A stretch of 64,000 bases of DNA from Lentisphaerota bacterium (GCA_015061745.1 SUWB01000006.1:1-64000), one strand, 5' to 3'. Shown: positions 43,778 to 53,761, counted from the first letter of the stretch. Made by a program: numbers and translations. The notes: generated from the letters alone by a model not told the origin.

Positions 43778-45136
43778 TTATTTCTTATCAGCAAGCTGGT
43801 CAATAAGATATTTGCTGATCATTTCAGAATATCCTTCGGGGCTGTCGCCGTGACCGTTGCGGATCTTTGCAAAGAAAGTTTTTTTGCCTTCCGGAATGGC
43901 ATTGTAGAAAGAGTAAACACCGGTGGGAGGACAGGAACGGTCGATGTAACCTGCAGTCACCAGTACGGGGCATTTGATTCTGGGGGCGAAATAGACCAGA
44001 TCAAAGTAGTCGGTGACCTTCCAGTTGTTTTTCCACTCTTTGGCCGCAGAACCGTATCTGCCTTCCAGGTGTGCGTTGATCTCACAGGATGAGGGTACGC
44101 CGAGGAAGGCCGCTTTGAGCGGGAAGAAAGCCGCAATGTAGGCCCCGATTTTTCCCCCGTGACTGGCTCCGCTGAAAAGCACTTTTGTTTTGTCGATCTC
44201 AGGGCGTTCTGCTACCGCATTCAGCAGTCTCAGGCAGCCGTGGATCGTGGGATAGGCGTAGAATTTCTTGGGGGAGGGGGCTTTATAGTTAATGATGATA
44301 TAGCGGCGCAATCCCAGCTCTTTAAGAAATTTCTTGTGCATCGTGCGAGCCTCCTGCCGGGTCATCGCAGGACGGTAGGGAGGCAGGTGATAGTAGAGTA
44401 CGGCCATAGGCTGTTTAAAAGATCTGGCAAGTCTGATTGCTATATTGGGGTGTGAAGCAGCGGTCGCATAAGCTTCACCGCCGCCGAAATAGACCATCAA
44501 GGGAATTTTACCCTTGACTTTTTTAGGTGCAGTATAAAGGGCGTAGGCCCTTTTCCCATTCACATTGGCACAGCTCAGGATAAAACTGTTGTAATCCGGG
44601 TTGGGGTTGATCGGTTCCGCTTTCAGATCCAGGGGCAGTTTTGCCGCTTCTTTGAAAGAATCTGCCCAGAACTTGTCAAAATCCGCAGGAGCTTTTCTGG
44701 CATAGCGGATCTTTTCCGGAGCGACGGCCACCGCCTGACGGGCGACTGCACCGTAACTCCGGGCGGTGCACATCAGGAAACCCGGGTAGGAAAGTGAAGA
44801 TGTTACAACAGCAGGAGATTTCACAGTCAGAGTCTTGAAAATCTTTTGATCGCTTCCGTCAAGGGAAATGACCACAGAAATCGGTTTGTCTGAGGTGGAA
44901 GTAATGGCGAATTTTACCGTTTCACCTTCTTTGACCACGTGGGAAGCAGGAGTGCAGGTGATGTTCAGTTTAGGAGCAGTTCTTTTAGCCTTTTTGCCCG
45001 ATTGGGAAGCAACTTGCTTTTTGACCTCTTTACTTTTGGCGGGGGCCGCTTGCTTTGAGGCCTCTTTTTGAGGCGCAGGAGCTGCTGCGAGGCCAAGGAC
45101 GCTCAAAGAGAGCAGACAGAGTGAGATTTTTTTCAT
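43778..45136 (-). CDS. Secreted acetylxylan-esterase-like (AXE1) hydrolase
   Basis: A 452-residue protein with a signal peptide, a Lys/Ala-rich linker (about 20-55) and a beta-sandwich before the catalytic domain. The alpha/beta hydrolase shows RKAPADFDKFWADSFKEA, typical of AXE1, nucleophile elbow GASHGGK, Asp in AGYIDRSCPP and His in NGHGDSPEG. It removes acetyl groups from xylan or other sugars in related enzymes. It is in an operon between two other esterase genes. A weak ribosome site suggests coupling to the gene upstream. Confidence 0.85.
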   Translation of the reverse strand: MKKISLCLLSLSVLGLAAAPAPQKEASKQAAPAKSKEVKKQVASQSGKKAKRTAPKLNITCTPASHVVKEGETVKFAITSTSDKPISVVISLDGSDQKIFKTLTVKSPAVVTSSLSYPGFLMCTARSYGAVARQAVAVAPEKIRYARKAPADFDKFWADSFKEAAKLPLDLKAEPINPNPDYNSFILSCANVNGKRAYALYTAPKKVKGKIPLMVYFGGGEAYATAASHPNIAIRLARSFKQPMAVLYYHLPPYRPAMTRQEARTMHKKFLKELGLRRYIIINYKAPSPKKFYAYPTIHGCLRLLNAVAERPEIDKTKVLFSGASHGGKIGAYIAAFFPLKAAFLGVPSSCEINAHLEGRYGSAAKEWKNNWKVTDYFDLVYFAPRIKCPVLVTAGYIDRSCPPTGVYSFYNAIPEGKKTFFAKIRNGHGDSPEGYSEMISKYLIDQLADKK

Positions 45137-45148
45137 AGAAATATATCT

Positions 45149-47107
45149 TTACTTTTGGGGAATGAGGATCGCTGCAAAAGGAGCCGCAGGGAAGCCTGCT
45201 TTGTTGTACAAATTGGTGTTGGGATTATTCTGCCAGGCGTAGCGGACTGCCGCAGGTTCAGGAACTTTGCTTGAGGAAACAACAACAGTATCCTTGTCGA
45301 TGACTGCTTTGTCTGCCCAATACCATTTTTTATCCTTGCCGCAGACGGCAAAACCTTCAAGCTGGGTGTTGGGAGCGTTGCGTACCAGAGGAGCCTTTTT
45401 GCCCTGACGCTTCACAACATCATAAAAAGCAGGCACAGGAGCGGCAACAAGACCGCCGTAAAGATTGTTCCAACTGATCCGCACAGAGCTGCCCTCACGG
45501 ACAACTTTTGTCACCGCCGGACTTGCATAGGGGACTTTTTTACCATACACTTTGGCAAGGGCAATGGCAGCGAGTCTTTCGCCGGGAACGACTTTGTTGA
45601 TGGGGTGGATGTCGCCGGATTCGCCCACATCAATGAGAATGGCCTGACCGGTATGGGGGACGTCAAGGGCAGCTGTCTGGGCGGCTCTCAAATAGGACCA
45701 GGAGGGGTCGTCGGCAGGGTTTTTGCTCTTGTAATAAAAGTTGGGCAGCTGGCACCAGTAGAAAGGCAGATCAGCTGTTTCAAAGGCTTTTCGCCAATCC
45801 TTTACAAGAGCCCGCTGCAAAGCGGCATACTCATTGTGGCGTCTGGAATTGGATTCCCCCTGATACCAGATGACACCGTCAAGGGCGTAGGGAGCGATCG
45901 GAGCGATACAGCCGTTATAGACACGCTGACCGTTGAAAAATTCTCTGGGGGGGATGCCGGGATTTTTCGGGGCGGGAGCGGCTTTTCCGGTGTAGGCTTT
46001 TTCCTGATAGAACTCCCATTCAACGCCGTCAAAGCTCTGCTGGCAAATGACCACAGCCTGGTGGAGAGTTGTTCTGTTGTTCAGGGGATTGTAGAAACGG
46101 AACATAAATTCGTGTTTCCCGGGAGCAAGTTTCGGAACTTTGAATTTGGGATAAATGTTCCGGACACATTTTTCAAGAGGCCAGTCGGCGATTTTTTTGC
46201 CGTCGCACCAGACGGTGAAAGGCTCTTTGTGACGGGGCATCGTAATGGTAAAGACCTTGTGGTTTGCAGGAATCGTTACGGTACGGCGTACCCAGACAAC
46301 ACCGCCGGGAAGACGGCCGGTGGCAGATTTTTTCCACACTGCATTGGCTGCGGGATATTTGAGAGGAGTGTCCTGACGGTTGTTGGCCTTTTCCCACACG
46401 GCCCGGTCGGCAATATATTTTTTGACGGCGGCAGGATAAAGTTTCAGGCGTTTTGAAACATCGGCATCCCGCTCAAGAACGGCAGGAACAGACTCTTTCA
46501 AAGCTCCGATGGTCATCCAGGTTTCAATGGGAGAACCACCCCAGGCGTTATTGATCAGCCCCACAGGGGTTTTGAGTTCTTTAAGAAGTTTCACGCCGAA
46601 ATAGTAGGCGACTGCGGAAAAACTCGCAATATTTGCTGTATCAGCATAAACCCATTTGCCGGGGCCGTAGAACTGAGGCGTGGCAGCACTGCGGGAAGAG
46701 GCATTGAAACTGCGCAGACGGCTGCCGGCGGGTTTGGCTTTGACTGCAGCATAACCTTCGCTGCGGGGCATACGCAGATCCATATTGGACTGTCCGGAAC
46801 AGAGCCATACTTCACCAACAAGCACATCTTTGATGACCAGATTGTTGATCTTGAGTTCAAAGGGACCTTCAGGGGAGTTGGCCAGATTCAGATCCACCCG
46901 CCATTTTCCGTCTTTACCGGCGGCGGTGGTACGTTTCTGACCGTTGAATTCCACAGTGACTTTTTCACCGGGAGCCGCTTTGCCGAAAACCGGCACCTTG
47001 GCACGCCGGGCAAGAACTGCGTGATCAGAGAAAATCGTCGGAAGTTTTACTGCCGCACTGAGGGAAAATGCAGCAGCAGCGAAAATAAGAGCAAAAACTT
47101 TCTTCAT
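45149..47107 (-). CDS. Secreted sialate O-acetylesterase-like protein
   Basis: A 652-residue protein with a signal peptide (MKKVFALIFAAAAFSLSAA). The SGNH-type domain carries WLCSGQSNMDLRM with the nucleophile serine, NNAWGGSPIETWM, and IWYQGESNSRR. A beta-sandwich is inserted in the middle (about 280-390), as in bacterial sialate O-acetylesterases, many of which act on acetylated plant sugars. The start at 47107 has AAAGG upstream. First gene of the esterase operon. Confidence 0.88.
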   Translation of the reverse strand: MKKVFALIFAAAAFSLSAAVKLPTIFSDHAVLARRAKVPVFGKAAPGEKVTVEFNGQKRTTAAGKDGKWRVDLNLANSPEGPFELKINNLVIKDVLVGEVWLCSGQSNMDLRMPRSEGYAAVKAKPAGSRLRSFNASSRSAATPQFYGPGKWVYADTANIASFSAVAYYFGVKLLKELKTPVGLINNAWGGSPIETWMTIGALKESVPAVLERDADVSKRLKLYPAAVKKYIADRAVWEKANNRQDTPLKYPAANAVWKKSATGRLPGGVVWVRRTVTIPANHKVFTITMPRHKEPFTVWCDGKKIADWPLEKCVRNIYPKFKVPKLAPGKHEFMFRFYNPLNNRTTLHQAVVICQQSFDGVEWEFYQEKAYTGKAAPAPKNPGIPPREFFNGQRVYNGCIAPIAPYALDGVIWYQGESNSRRHNEYAALQRALVKDWRKAFETADLPFYWCQLPNFYYKSKNPADDPSWSYLRAAQTAALDVPHTGQAILIDVGESGDIHPINKVVPGERLAAIALAKVYGKKVPYASPAVTKVVREGSSVRISWNNLYGGLVAAPVPAFYDVVKRQGKKAPLVRNAPNTQLEGFAVCGKDKKWYWADKAVIDKDTVVVSSSKVPEPAAVRYAWQNNPNTNLYNKAGFPAAPFAAILIPQK

Positions 47108-47149
47108 CTTGCATACCTTTTGGTTAAGTGAAAAGTGGTCGTTGCTTAT

Positions 47150-47178
47150 AAGATACTTCACAAAAGGGGAATTGTCAA
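47150..47178 (-). promoter_or_regulatory. Promoter of the acetyl esterase operon
   Basis: Minus strand TTGACA, 17-nt spacer, TATCTT. Confidence 0.65.
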
Positions 47179-47216
47179 TAGAAAAAATGAAAATTGAAAC
47201 ATATACACTGCAAAAT

Positions 47217-47254
47217 AAAGAAAAACGCCCCGGAAAAATTCCGGAGCGTTTTTA
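47217..47254. terminator. Terminator of the PFOR gene
   Basis: ACGCCCCGGA pairs with TCCGGAGCGT (one mismatch), with an A-run and a T-run on the outer sides. Confidence 0.8.
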
Positions 47255-47278
47255 ACTGCTTGTAATGTCAGTCGTTGA

Positions 47279-50200
47279 TTACTGCATCACATCGCCGAGG
47301 GTCTTGTAGAAGGTCATACGGCGTTTCGCATCTTCTTCAGCCTGAGCGAGCAGAGCATCGGCATTGGCAGGATCAGCCTTGAGAAGCTGTTTGTAACGGT
47401 TCTCACTGCGGATGAAGTCCTGATAAGCGATGGTGGGTTCTTTGGATTCCCAGACGAAGGGCTTTTCAGCGTTCGCGGGGTTGTAGCGGTAGAGAGGCCA
47501 GTAACCGGCTTCCACAGCACGCTTGCCTTCTTCCTGGCTCTTGGTCATATTGATACCGTGGAGCATACAGGGAGCGTAAGCGAGGATGATGGAAGGACCA
47601 TTGTGGGCTTCAGCTTCACGGATGGCGGTCAGAGTCTGCTGACGGTTGGCACCCATAGAGATGGAGGCAACGTAGACATTGCCGTAGCTCATACACATAA
47701 AGCCGAGGTTCTTCTTGGTCATACGCATACCGGAAGCGGCGAAGAGGGCCACAGCACCGATAGGAGTGGACTTGGAAGCCTGACCGCCGGTGTTGGAGTA
47801 GATTTCGGTGTCGAGCACGAGGATGTTGACGTTACGATCCTGAGCGACAACGTGGTCCAGACCGCCGTAACCGATGTCATAGGCCCAGCCGTCACCGCCG
47901 ATAATCCACACGGACTTGTCAACGAAGTAGTCCTTGAGTTCGGCGATCTTGGTGATGACCTGTTTGATTTCGCCTTCGCATTTGCAATCAGCGGCTTTGG
48001 CGAGCATTTCGCCCAGTTTCTTCTGGTTGGCGATAGCGGCATCATCTTTGGCATCCCAGTTGGCCAGAGCGTATTCAAAACCGGCTTTCATATCGGGGCA
48101 GGCAACGCCCAGTTCCAGAGCACGGTTGACCAGGTTCTTCAGCTGTTCACGGTTGGTGTCAACAGCGACACGCATACCGAAACCGTATTCAGCGTTGTCC
48201 TCAAAGAGGGAGTTGGCCCACGCGGGACCGCGGCCTTCTTTGTCCTTGCAGTAGGGCAAGCTGGGGAAGGAACCGGAGTAGATGGAGGAGCAGCCGGTAG
48301 CGTTGGCAACGATCATACGGTTACCGAAAAGCTGGCTGATCAGACGGACATAGGGAGCTTCACCGCAACCGGCGCAAGCACCGCTGAATTCGAAGTAAGG
48401 CTGCTTGAAGCCCACGCCCTTGACGTTGGCTTCGGTGGTGCCGCCCATTTCACCGTCGGGCAGAGCGGTGAAGAAGTCAAGGTTGGCCTGCTGACCGGCT
48501 TTGCGTTCGCCGGCGGCGGAAACCATTGAAAGAGCTTTTTCTTTGGCGATACAGCTTTCGACGCAGACGCCGCAGCCGAGACAGTCGTCAACGTAGACCT
48601 GCAGACGGTACTTGAGACCCAGTTCCTTCTTGACGGGGGGCTTGGCGTCCACGGTGGTGAAGGTGGCAGGAGCAGCGGCCAGATCAGCGGGAGCGATCAG
48701 TTTGGCACGGATGGCAGCGTGGGGGCAAGCCATTACGCACTGGTTGCACTGGATACACTTGGAGGAATCCCAGGTGGGAACTTTGGGGGCAACGCCGCGT
48801 TTTTCAAAACGGGCGGTACCGATGGGCATAGAACCATCGTAGCTCATAGCGGAAACAGGAACGGTGTCACCCTTCTGTTCCAGCACGGGCTTCATCAATT
48901 TGACAGCAAATTCACCCATTTCAGCGGTGAACTTGGGAGCGGGCTCATAGCACTCGCCGGCAGCGGCGGGCACAGCAACCTGAGTCAGACCGTCAAGAGC
49001 CTTGTCAACGCAGAGCTTGTTCTGATCGACCACTTCCTGGCCCTTCTTGGCGAATTTCTTTTCGATACCCTTCTTGATGTAGCCGATGGCTTCAGCTTCG
49101 GGGATGATGTCTGCCAGCTTGAAGAAGCAGGTCTGCATAATGGTGGAAATGTATTTGGGGCTTCCGACTTCAAGAGCGACCTTGAGAGCGTCCACCACAT
49201 AGAACTTCACGTTCTTGGCGATGATGGTTTCCTGCATTTCCCTGGTCAAAGTGGCGAAGGCCTTGTCTGCGGGAGCATTGGTGTTCAGCAGGAAGGTACC
49301 GCCTTCTTTGATGGAGGAGATCATATCGTACATACCGATATAGGCCTGGTTGTGGCAAGCCACGAAATCAGGGCTGGTGATCAGGTATTCACTGGTGATG
49401 GGCTTGTCACCGAAGCGCAGATGGCTGATGGTGATACCGCCGGACTTCTTGGAGTCGTAGGAGAAATAAGCCTGGACGTACTTGTCGGTGTTGTCACCGA
49501 TGATAGCCACGGAGTTCTTGTTGGAACCCACGGTACCGTCGGAACCCAGACCCCAGAACATACAGCTGGTGGTGCCGGCAGGTTCGGTGACGATGACTTC
49601 GTCAACGGGCAGTGAGAGGTTGGTGACGTCGTCTTCGATACCAACGGTGAAGTTGTGGGTGCATTTGCCGTCGAGGTGCTTGTAGATAGCGAGGACCATA
49701 GAAGGAGTGAACTCCTTGCTGGCCAGACCATAACGTCCGCCGATGACGGTGATGTCGCGGTCGGCGAGAGCGGCCTTGACGTCGAGGTAGAGAGGTTCGC
49801 CGTAGCAGCCGGGTTCTTTGCAGCGGTCAAGGACAGCGATCTTCTTGACGGTGGCAGGAATGGCAGCGGAAAGGGCGGAAATGTCAAAGGGACGATAGAG
49901 ACGGACTTTGACCAGACCCAGTTTGGCACCTTTGGCGTTGAGGTAGGTGATAGCTTCTTCGATGGTTTCGCAACCGGAACCCATAGCGACGATCACCTTG
50001 TCGGCATCAGCAGCACCGACGTAGTCAAAGAGGTGGAGAGGACGGCCGGTCAGAGCAGCGACTTTGTCCATATATTTCTGAACGACACCGGGAAGATCAG
50101 CGTAGATCTTGTTGGTGGTTTCACGGCCCTGGAAGTAGACGTCGGGGTTCTGGGCGGCCATCTTGGCGTAGGGAGCCTCAGGACGCAGAGCGCGCTGACG

Positions 50201-50809
50201 GAAGCGTTCGATATATTTCATATCGACCAGGGATTTCATATCAGCATAGTCGAGGAGTTCGACCTTCTGGTATTCGTGAGAGGTACGGAATCCGTCGAAG
50301 AAAGCGAGGAAAGGAACTTCGCTTTCGAGGGTGGCCAGATGAGCAACCAGAGCCAGGTCGTGAGTTTCCTGAATTGAAGCAGCGGAGGTCATAGCATAAC
50401 CGGTAGCACGGCAGGCCATAACGTCGGAGTGGTCACCGAAGATTGACAGAGACTGAGCTGCGAGAGCACGGGCGGACACGTGGAAGACGGTGGGCAGCAT
50501 TTCGCCGGCGATCTTGTACATATTCGGGATCATCAGCAGCAGGCCCTGGCTGGCGGTGTAGGTGACGGTGAGAGCACCGGCACTCAGTGAACCGTGAGCA
50601 GCACCGGCAGCACCGGCTTCGGACTGCATTTCGACGATCCGGAGGGGTTCGCCGAACATGTTTTTCATACCCTTGCTGGCCCAGGCATCAGCGTACTCAC
50701 CCATAGGTGAGGACGGGGTGATGGGGTAGAGGGCGGCGACTTCGCTGAAAGCGTAAGCGACGTAACTGGCGGCGTGATTGCCGTCGATGGTCTCCATTCT
50801 TTTGCCCAT
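47279..50809 (-). CDS. nifJ: Pyruvate:ferredoxin (flavodoxin) oxidoreductase
   Basis: A 1176-residue single-chain PFOR of normal length. It oxidises pyruvate to acetyl-CoA and CO2 and reduces ferredoxin. Domains in order: pyrimidine-binding PFOR domain (YPITPSSPMGEYAD near residue 26), gamma-like domain, two ferredoxin-type clusters (CIQCNQCVMACPH near 685, CLGCGVCVESC near 745), CAGCGEAP near 811 for the third cluster, and the thiamine diphosphate site (GDGWAYDIGYGG near 971, IYSNTGGQ). It is monocistronic with GGAG upstream. Codon use is strongly biased, in line with high expression. An inverted repeat covers its promoter. Confidence 0.97.
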   Translation of the reverse strand: MGKRMETIDGNHAASYVAYAFSEVAALYPITPSSPMGEYADAWASKGMKNMFGEPLRIVEMQSEAGAAGAAHGSLSAGALTVTYTASQGLLLMIPNMYKIAGEMLPTVFHVSARALAAQSLSIFGDHSDVMACRATGYAMTSAASIQETHDLALVAHLATLESEVPFLAFFDGFRTSHEYQKVELLDYADMKSLVDMKYIERFRQRALRPEAPYAKMAAQNPDVYFQGRETTNKIYADLPGVVQKYMDKVAALTGRPLHLFDYVGAADADKVIVAMGSGCETIEEAITYLNAKGAKLGLVKVRLYRPFDISALSAAIPATVKKIAVLDRCKEPGCYGEPLYLDVKAALADRDITVIGGRYGLASKEFTPSMVLAIYKHLDGKCTHNFTVGIEDDVTNLSLPVDEVIVTEPAGTTSCMFWGLGSDGTVGSNKNSVAIIGDNTDKYVQAYFSYDSKKSGGITISHLRFGDKPITSEYLITSPDFVACHNQAYIGMYDMISSIKEGGTFLLNTNAPADKAFATLTREMQETIIAKNVKFYVVDALKVALEVGSPKYISTIMQTCFFKLADIIPEAEAIGYIKKGIEKKFAKKGQEVVDQNKLCVDKALDGLTQVAVPAAAGECYEPAPKFTAEMGEFAVKLMKPVLEQKGDTVPVSAMSYDGSMPIGTARFEKRGVAPKVPTWDSSKCIQCNQCVMACPHAAIRAKLIAPADLAAAPATFTTVDAKPPVKKELGLKYRLQVYVDDCLGCGVCVESCIAKEKALSMVSAAGERKAGQQANLDFFTALPDGEMGGTTEANVKGVGFKQPYFEFSGACAGCGEAPYVRLISQLFGNRMIVANATGCSSIYSGSFPSLPYCKDKEGRGPAWANSLFEDNAEYGFGMRVAVDTNREQLKNLVNRALELGVACPDMKAGFEYALANWDAKDDAAIANQKKLGEMLAKAADCKCEGEIKQVITKIAELKDYFVDKSVWIIGGDGWAYDIGYGGLDHVVAQDRNVNILVLDTEIYSNTGGQASKSTPIGAVALFAASGMRMTKKNLGFMCMSYGNVYVASISMGANRQQTLTAIREAEAHNGPSIILAYAPCMLHGINMTKSQEEGKRAVEAGYWPLYRYNPANAEKPFVWESKEPTIAYQDFIRSENRYKQLLKADPANADALLAQAEEDAKRRMTFYKTLGDVMQ

Positions 50810-50877
50810 TTCATTTCTCCTTTTGAGGGGTTAAAAAATGTTTACTTTAGAAGTAAAACCTGAAAACTGTTTCATAT

Positions 50878-50912
50878 AATATACACCGCTTGAGACAAAT
50901 TTTCAAGCGGTG
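50878..50912 (-). promoter_or_regulatory. nifJ promoter within an inverted repeat
   Basis: Minus strand TTGAAA (50901-50906), 17-nt spacer, TATATT (50878-50883). The spacer region is covered by CACCGCTTGA (50884-50893) / TCAAGCGGTG (50903-50912), a perfect 10-bp inverted repeat with 9-nt loop that overlaps the -35. No T-run follows, so an operator is more likely than a terminator. Confidence 0.6.
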
Positions 50913-50936
50913 CTTATAGATTCCGTATTTTTTTAC

Positions 50937-52031
50937 TCAACTTTTTGGGGCCAGTGCAAATTGCAGTATAGTGATGACCGTCAACTGCAGAAGTGCCTGA
51001 ATGACCAATATGGCCGCTGTACGGAAATCTCCCCAGAAAATCGGCAGAGCCGTGATTCCGATTGAAAGTGAAAGCAAATGGACCAGCAGAACTGCCTGGG
51101 GACGGGATAAGCCCATTCTGACAAAACGGTGGGAAATATGATTGTGGTCACCGATCCAGAAGGGCTTTTTGTTAATGGTCCTTATGATGACCACCATTGC
51201 TGTGTCAAAGAGGGGCAGGGCCAGTACCAGGAGCGGGATCAGTACCGGGAAACGGGAAAGTGAGTAACTGATGTCAAAAAAGCTGACCTCAGTTGCTGTG
51301 ACGGCGGCGAGAAAACCCAGAAAGTGACTTCCGGAATCCCCCATAAAAATCTTTGCCGGAGCCGCATTGTAGAACCAGAATCCGCAGCACACACCGCAGC
51401 TCAGTGAAGATATGGCTGCAATGAAAAATTGTCCGTTCAGCCCTGCGATGACTGCAAAGATCCCGAGAGCAATGGCAATGACTCCGGCGGCAAGACCGTC
51501 CATATTGTCGAAAAAGTTGATGGAATTCATCATCAGCATAATCCAGAATACCGTCGCCGCCATAACCGCATACTGATTGGTGATGAAAATATTGAGCCTG
51601 ACTCCGCCATAGAGAGTGACCAGCAGGGCAATAATGAACTGACCGCCGAACTTTGCGGCGGCAGACATTGCAAATTTATCATCCCAGAGACCGAGAAGTA
51701 CCGCCAGGGCGGCACAGCCTGCGATAACTGCCAGATTGGGAAGTGCGGAAATTAACCCTGGCATAATGCCGTTGAAATGAGGTAATGCAGGCAAAAGATT
51801 GCTTCTGACAACGATGATACCGGCAATGATGGCGATGATCCAGGCGGTAAACATTGCAGCTCCCCCCAGAAGGGGAGTGGCATTCTGGTGTTTTTTGTGA
51901 TTTGATGCGGGGACATCAAGAAAGCCGGTCTTTCTTGCTATAAAGGCAAAGACCGGTGTCAGGAAAAGAGCAAGTGATGCTCCGCCGCAAAAAACGGCTG
52001 TGTATATCCAAATCCAACTGTTCATACGCAT
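50937..52031 (-). CDS. MraY/WecA-like glycosyl-1-phosphate transferase
   Basis: A 364-residue integral membrane protein with about ten hydrophobic segments. Family motifs: LGLWDDKFAMSAAAKFGGQ (the catalytic Asp pair), NSINFFDNMDGLAAGV, FMGDSGSHFLGF and the cytoplasmic GDHNHISHRFVRMGLSR loop. This fits a WecA-type enzyme that transfers a sugar-1-phosphate to undecaprenyl phosphate for O-antigen or other surface glycans, rather than MraY of peptidoglycan synthesis. ATG 52031 or 52025 are both possible. The ribosome site is weak. Confidence 0.87.
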   Translation of the reverse strand: MRMNSWIWIYTAVFCGGASLALFLTPVFAFIARKTGFLDVPASNHKKHQNATPLLGGAAMFTAWIIAIIAGIIVVRSNLLPALPHFNGIMPGLISALPNLAVIAGCAALAVLLGLWDDKFAMSAAAKFGGQFIIALLVTLYGGVRLNIFITNQYAVMAATVFWIMLMMNSINFFDNMDGLAAGVIAIALGIFAVIAGLNGQFFIAAISSLSCGVCCGFWFYNAAPAKIFMGDSGSHFLGFLAAVTATEVSFFDISYSLSRFPVLIPLLVLALPLFDTAMVVIIRTINKKPFWIGDHNHISHRFVRMGLSRPQAVLLVHLLSLSIGITALPIFWGDFRTAAILVIQALLQLTVITILQFALAPKS

Positions 52032-52079
52032 AATTTATCACTTAACAGGGAAAAATGCAAGTTTTTTTTCTTTTGCAAG

Positions 52080-52108
52080 TGGAAATAAGTTTTTTTCCGC
52101 ATTATATT
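52080..52108 (+). promoter_or_regulatory. Putative promoter of the antiporter-panB operon
   Basis: TGGAAA, 17-nt spacer, TATATT. The -35 is weak. No other feature was found in 52032-52183. Confidence 0.45.
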
Positions 52109-52183
52109 ATAGGAAGAACCTGTAAAAAGGTTTTTATGGGATTTTTTTGTTTTTTTAATGTTGAAAGCTGAAGCAAAGGTATT

Positions 52184-53734
52184 ATGGAACTTTCGTTTGG
52201 AGTTATTGTGACTTTTGTAGGCGTGCTTCTGCTTGCCGGGGTCTTGTCCAATAAACTTTCCAGTAAATTCAATATGCCTATCCTGCTGCTCTTTCTGGCA
52301 GTGGGAATGACTGTGGGAGCTCACGGTTTGGGAATCGTGCATCTGGAGCCTGAAAAACACGCAGGCCCCATCAATTCTCTCGGTACCGTAGCAATGTGCT
52401 TCATTCTTTTTGCCGGCGGTCTGGGGACCAGTTTTCGTTCCATCCGCCCTGTTATCCGCAGTGGAGTCACTCTGGCTACGGCGGGAGTTATTCTGACAGC
52501 GATTTTTCTGGGAATCTGCGGATATCTGATTTGTCTGGCTTTCAATCACAATACCGGTTTTGCCTGGTGGATGCTTATGGCCTCTATTATTTCTTCCACA
52601 GATGCGGCGGCTATGTTTGCCATCTTGCGGGGCAACGGCGTGAATCTTTCCGGTGATCTGCAGCCTCTGCTTGAACTTGAATCCGGCAGCAACGACCCTA
52701 TGGCCGCATTGCTGACCCTGGTTATGCTGCAAATCGTCACGGCTTCAAGCGGATTTTCTTTCTGGCAGATACCTCTGCTCTTTTATAAGATCATTGTCGG
52801 GGCTGTGCTGGGTTTTTTTATGGGGGTTGCCGGGAAAAAACTCTTTGGGCAGCGTTTTGAATACGAAGGATTGTATTATGTCCTTGGTGTGGCTTTGGTG
52901 CTGATTTGCTTCGGTTTTGCTGAATTGTGCCATACTAATGGCTTTCTCGCCGTTTATGTCTGCGGCGTGACGATGGGGAATTTGAAGTACAATTTCCGGG
53001 GCGGACTTGCCAAATTCAACGAAGGAATCGCCTGGCTGATGCAAGTGATCCTCTTTACCTCTCTCGGCGTGCTGGTGAATCCCCGGGAATTGATCGAACT
53101 TCCTGTGCTGATTCCCGGAATCCTGCTTTCTTTGTGTATGATGTTCATTGCCCGTCCGGGGGCTGTGTTTCTCTCTCTTATTCCGAGCAAATTCACTTTC
53201 AAGGAAAAGGTGTTGATCTCCTGGGCAGGTTTGCGGGGGGCCGCCCCCATCGTACTTGCCACGTTCCCTCTTGTTGCGCGGGTGGAAAACTCAAAATTGA
53301 TGTTCAATATGGTCTTTTTTATGGTGATCGGCTCGGTTTTGGCACAGGGGATCACTCTGATGCCCCTGGCCCGGAAATTGGGACTTGCCCGGGCGTTCCG
53401 CAGTAAAAGCCGGGTGCCGGTGGAAGTCGAAACAATGGATGGGGTCAACTACGATCTGCACGAATTTGAAGTCGGTTCCGGGTCGCTTCTGGTCGGTATG
53501 ACTCTGGCTGAAGCCAAACTTCCGCCGGGGGCACTTGTGACGATGATCCGCCGGGGGAAGGGGTTTATTCCCGCTTGCGGCAGTACTGTTATTGAGGAAG
53601 GGGACGATCTTGTGGTTATGGGAGCCCCTGAAAAGCTGTACGAACTGTCTGAAAAATATTTTCCGGATTCCGGTTACGCGGAAAAACATCAATTGCCCGG
53701 ATTTTTGAAAAAAGAGATTTTTAAACGGAATTAA
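52184..53734 (+). CDS. K+/H+ antiporter, CPA1 type with TrkA-C domain
   Basis: A 516-residue membrane protein with about 12 helices (residues 5-395) of the CPA1/NhaP2 family; ILLLFLAVGMTVGAHG, SSTDAAAMFAIL and LELESGSNDPMAALLT are conserved core motifs, including the ion-binding ND pair. The C-terminus (about 420-490, FEVGSGSLLVGMTLAEAKLPPG ... GDDLVVMG) is an RCK_C/TrkA-C ligand-binding domain. It exchanges protons for potassium or sodium at the inner membrane. panB follows 27 nt later. Confidence 0.9.
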   Translation: MELSFGVIVTFVGVLLLAGVLSNKLSSKFNMPILLLFLAVGMTVGAHGLGIVHLEPEKHAGPINSLGTVAMCFILFAGGLGTSFRSIRPVIRSGVTLATAGVILTAIFLGICGYLICLAFNHNTGFAWWMLMASIISSTDAAAMFAILRGNGVNLSGDLQPLLELESGSNDPMAALLTLVMLQIVTASSGFSFWQIPLLFYKIIVGAVLGFFMGVAGKKLFGQRFEYEGLYYVLGVALVLICFGFAELCHTNGFLAVYVCGVTMGNLKYNFRGGLAKFNEGIAWLMQVILFTSLGVLVNPRELIELPVLIPGILLSLCMMFIARPGAVFLSLIPSKFTFKEKVLISWAGLRGAAPIVLATFPLVARVENSKLMFNMVFFMVIGSVLAQGITLMPLARKLGLARAFRSKSRVPVEVETMDGVNYDLHEFEVGSGSLLVGMTLAEAKLPPGALVTMIRRGKGFIPACGSTVIEEGDDLVVMGAPEKLYELSEKYFPDSGYAEKHQLPGFLKKEIFKRN

Positions 53735-53761
53735 TAATTCTTGGAGGAGTATTAAGGTCCT

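Noticed and set aside
47558-50377. Several long antisense open frames (up to 323 codons) across nifJ
   Set aside because: The strongly biased codon use of nifJ leaves few stops on the other strand. The antisense products are repetitive in Gly, Val and Asp and resemble no protein family.
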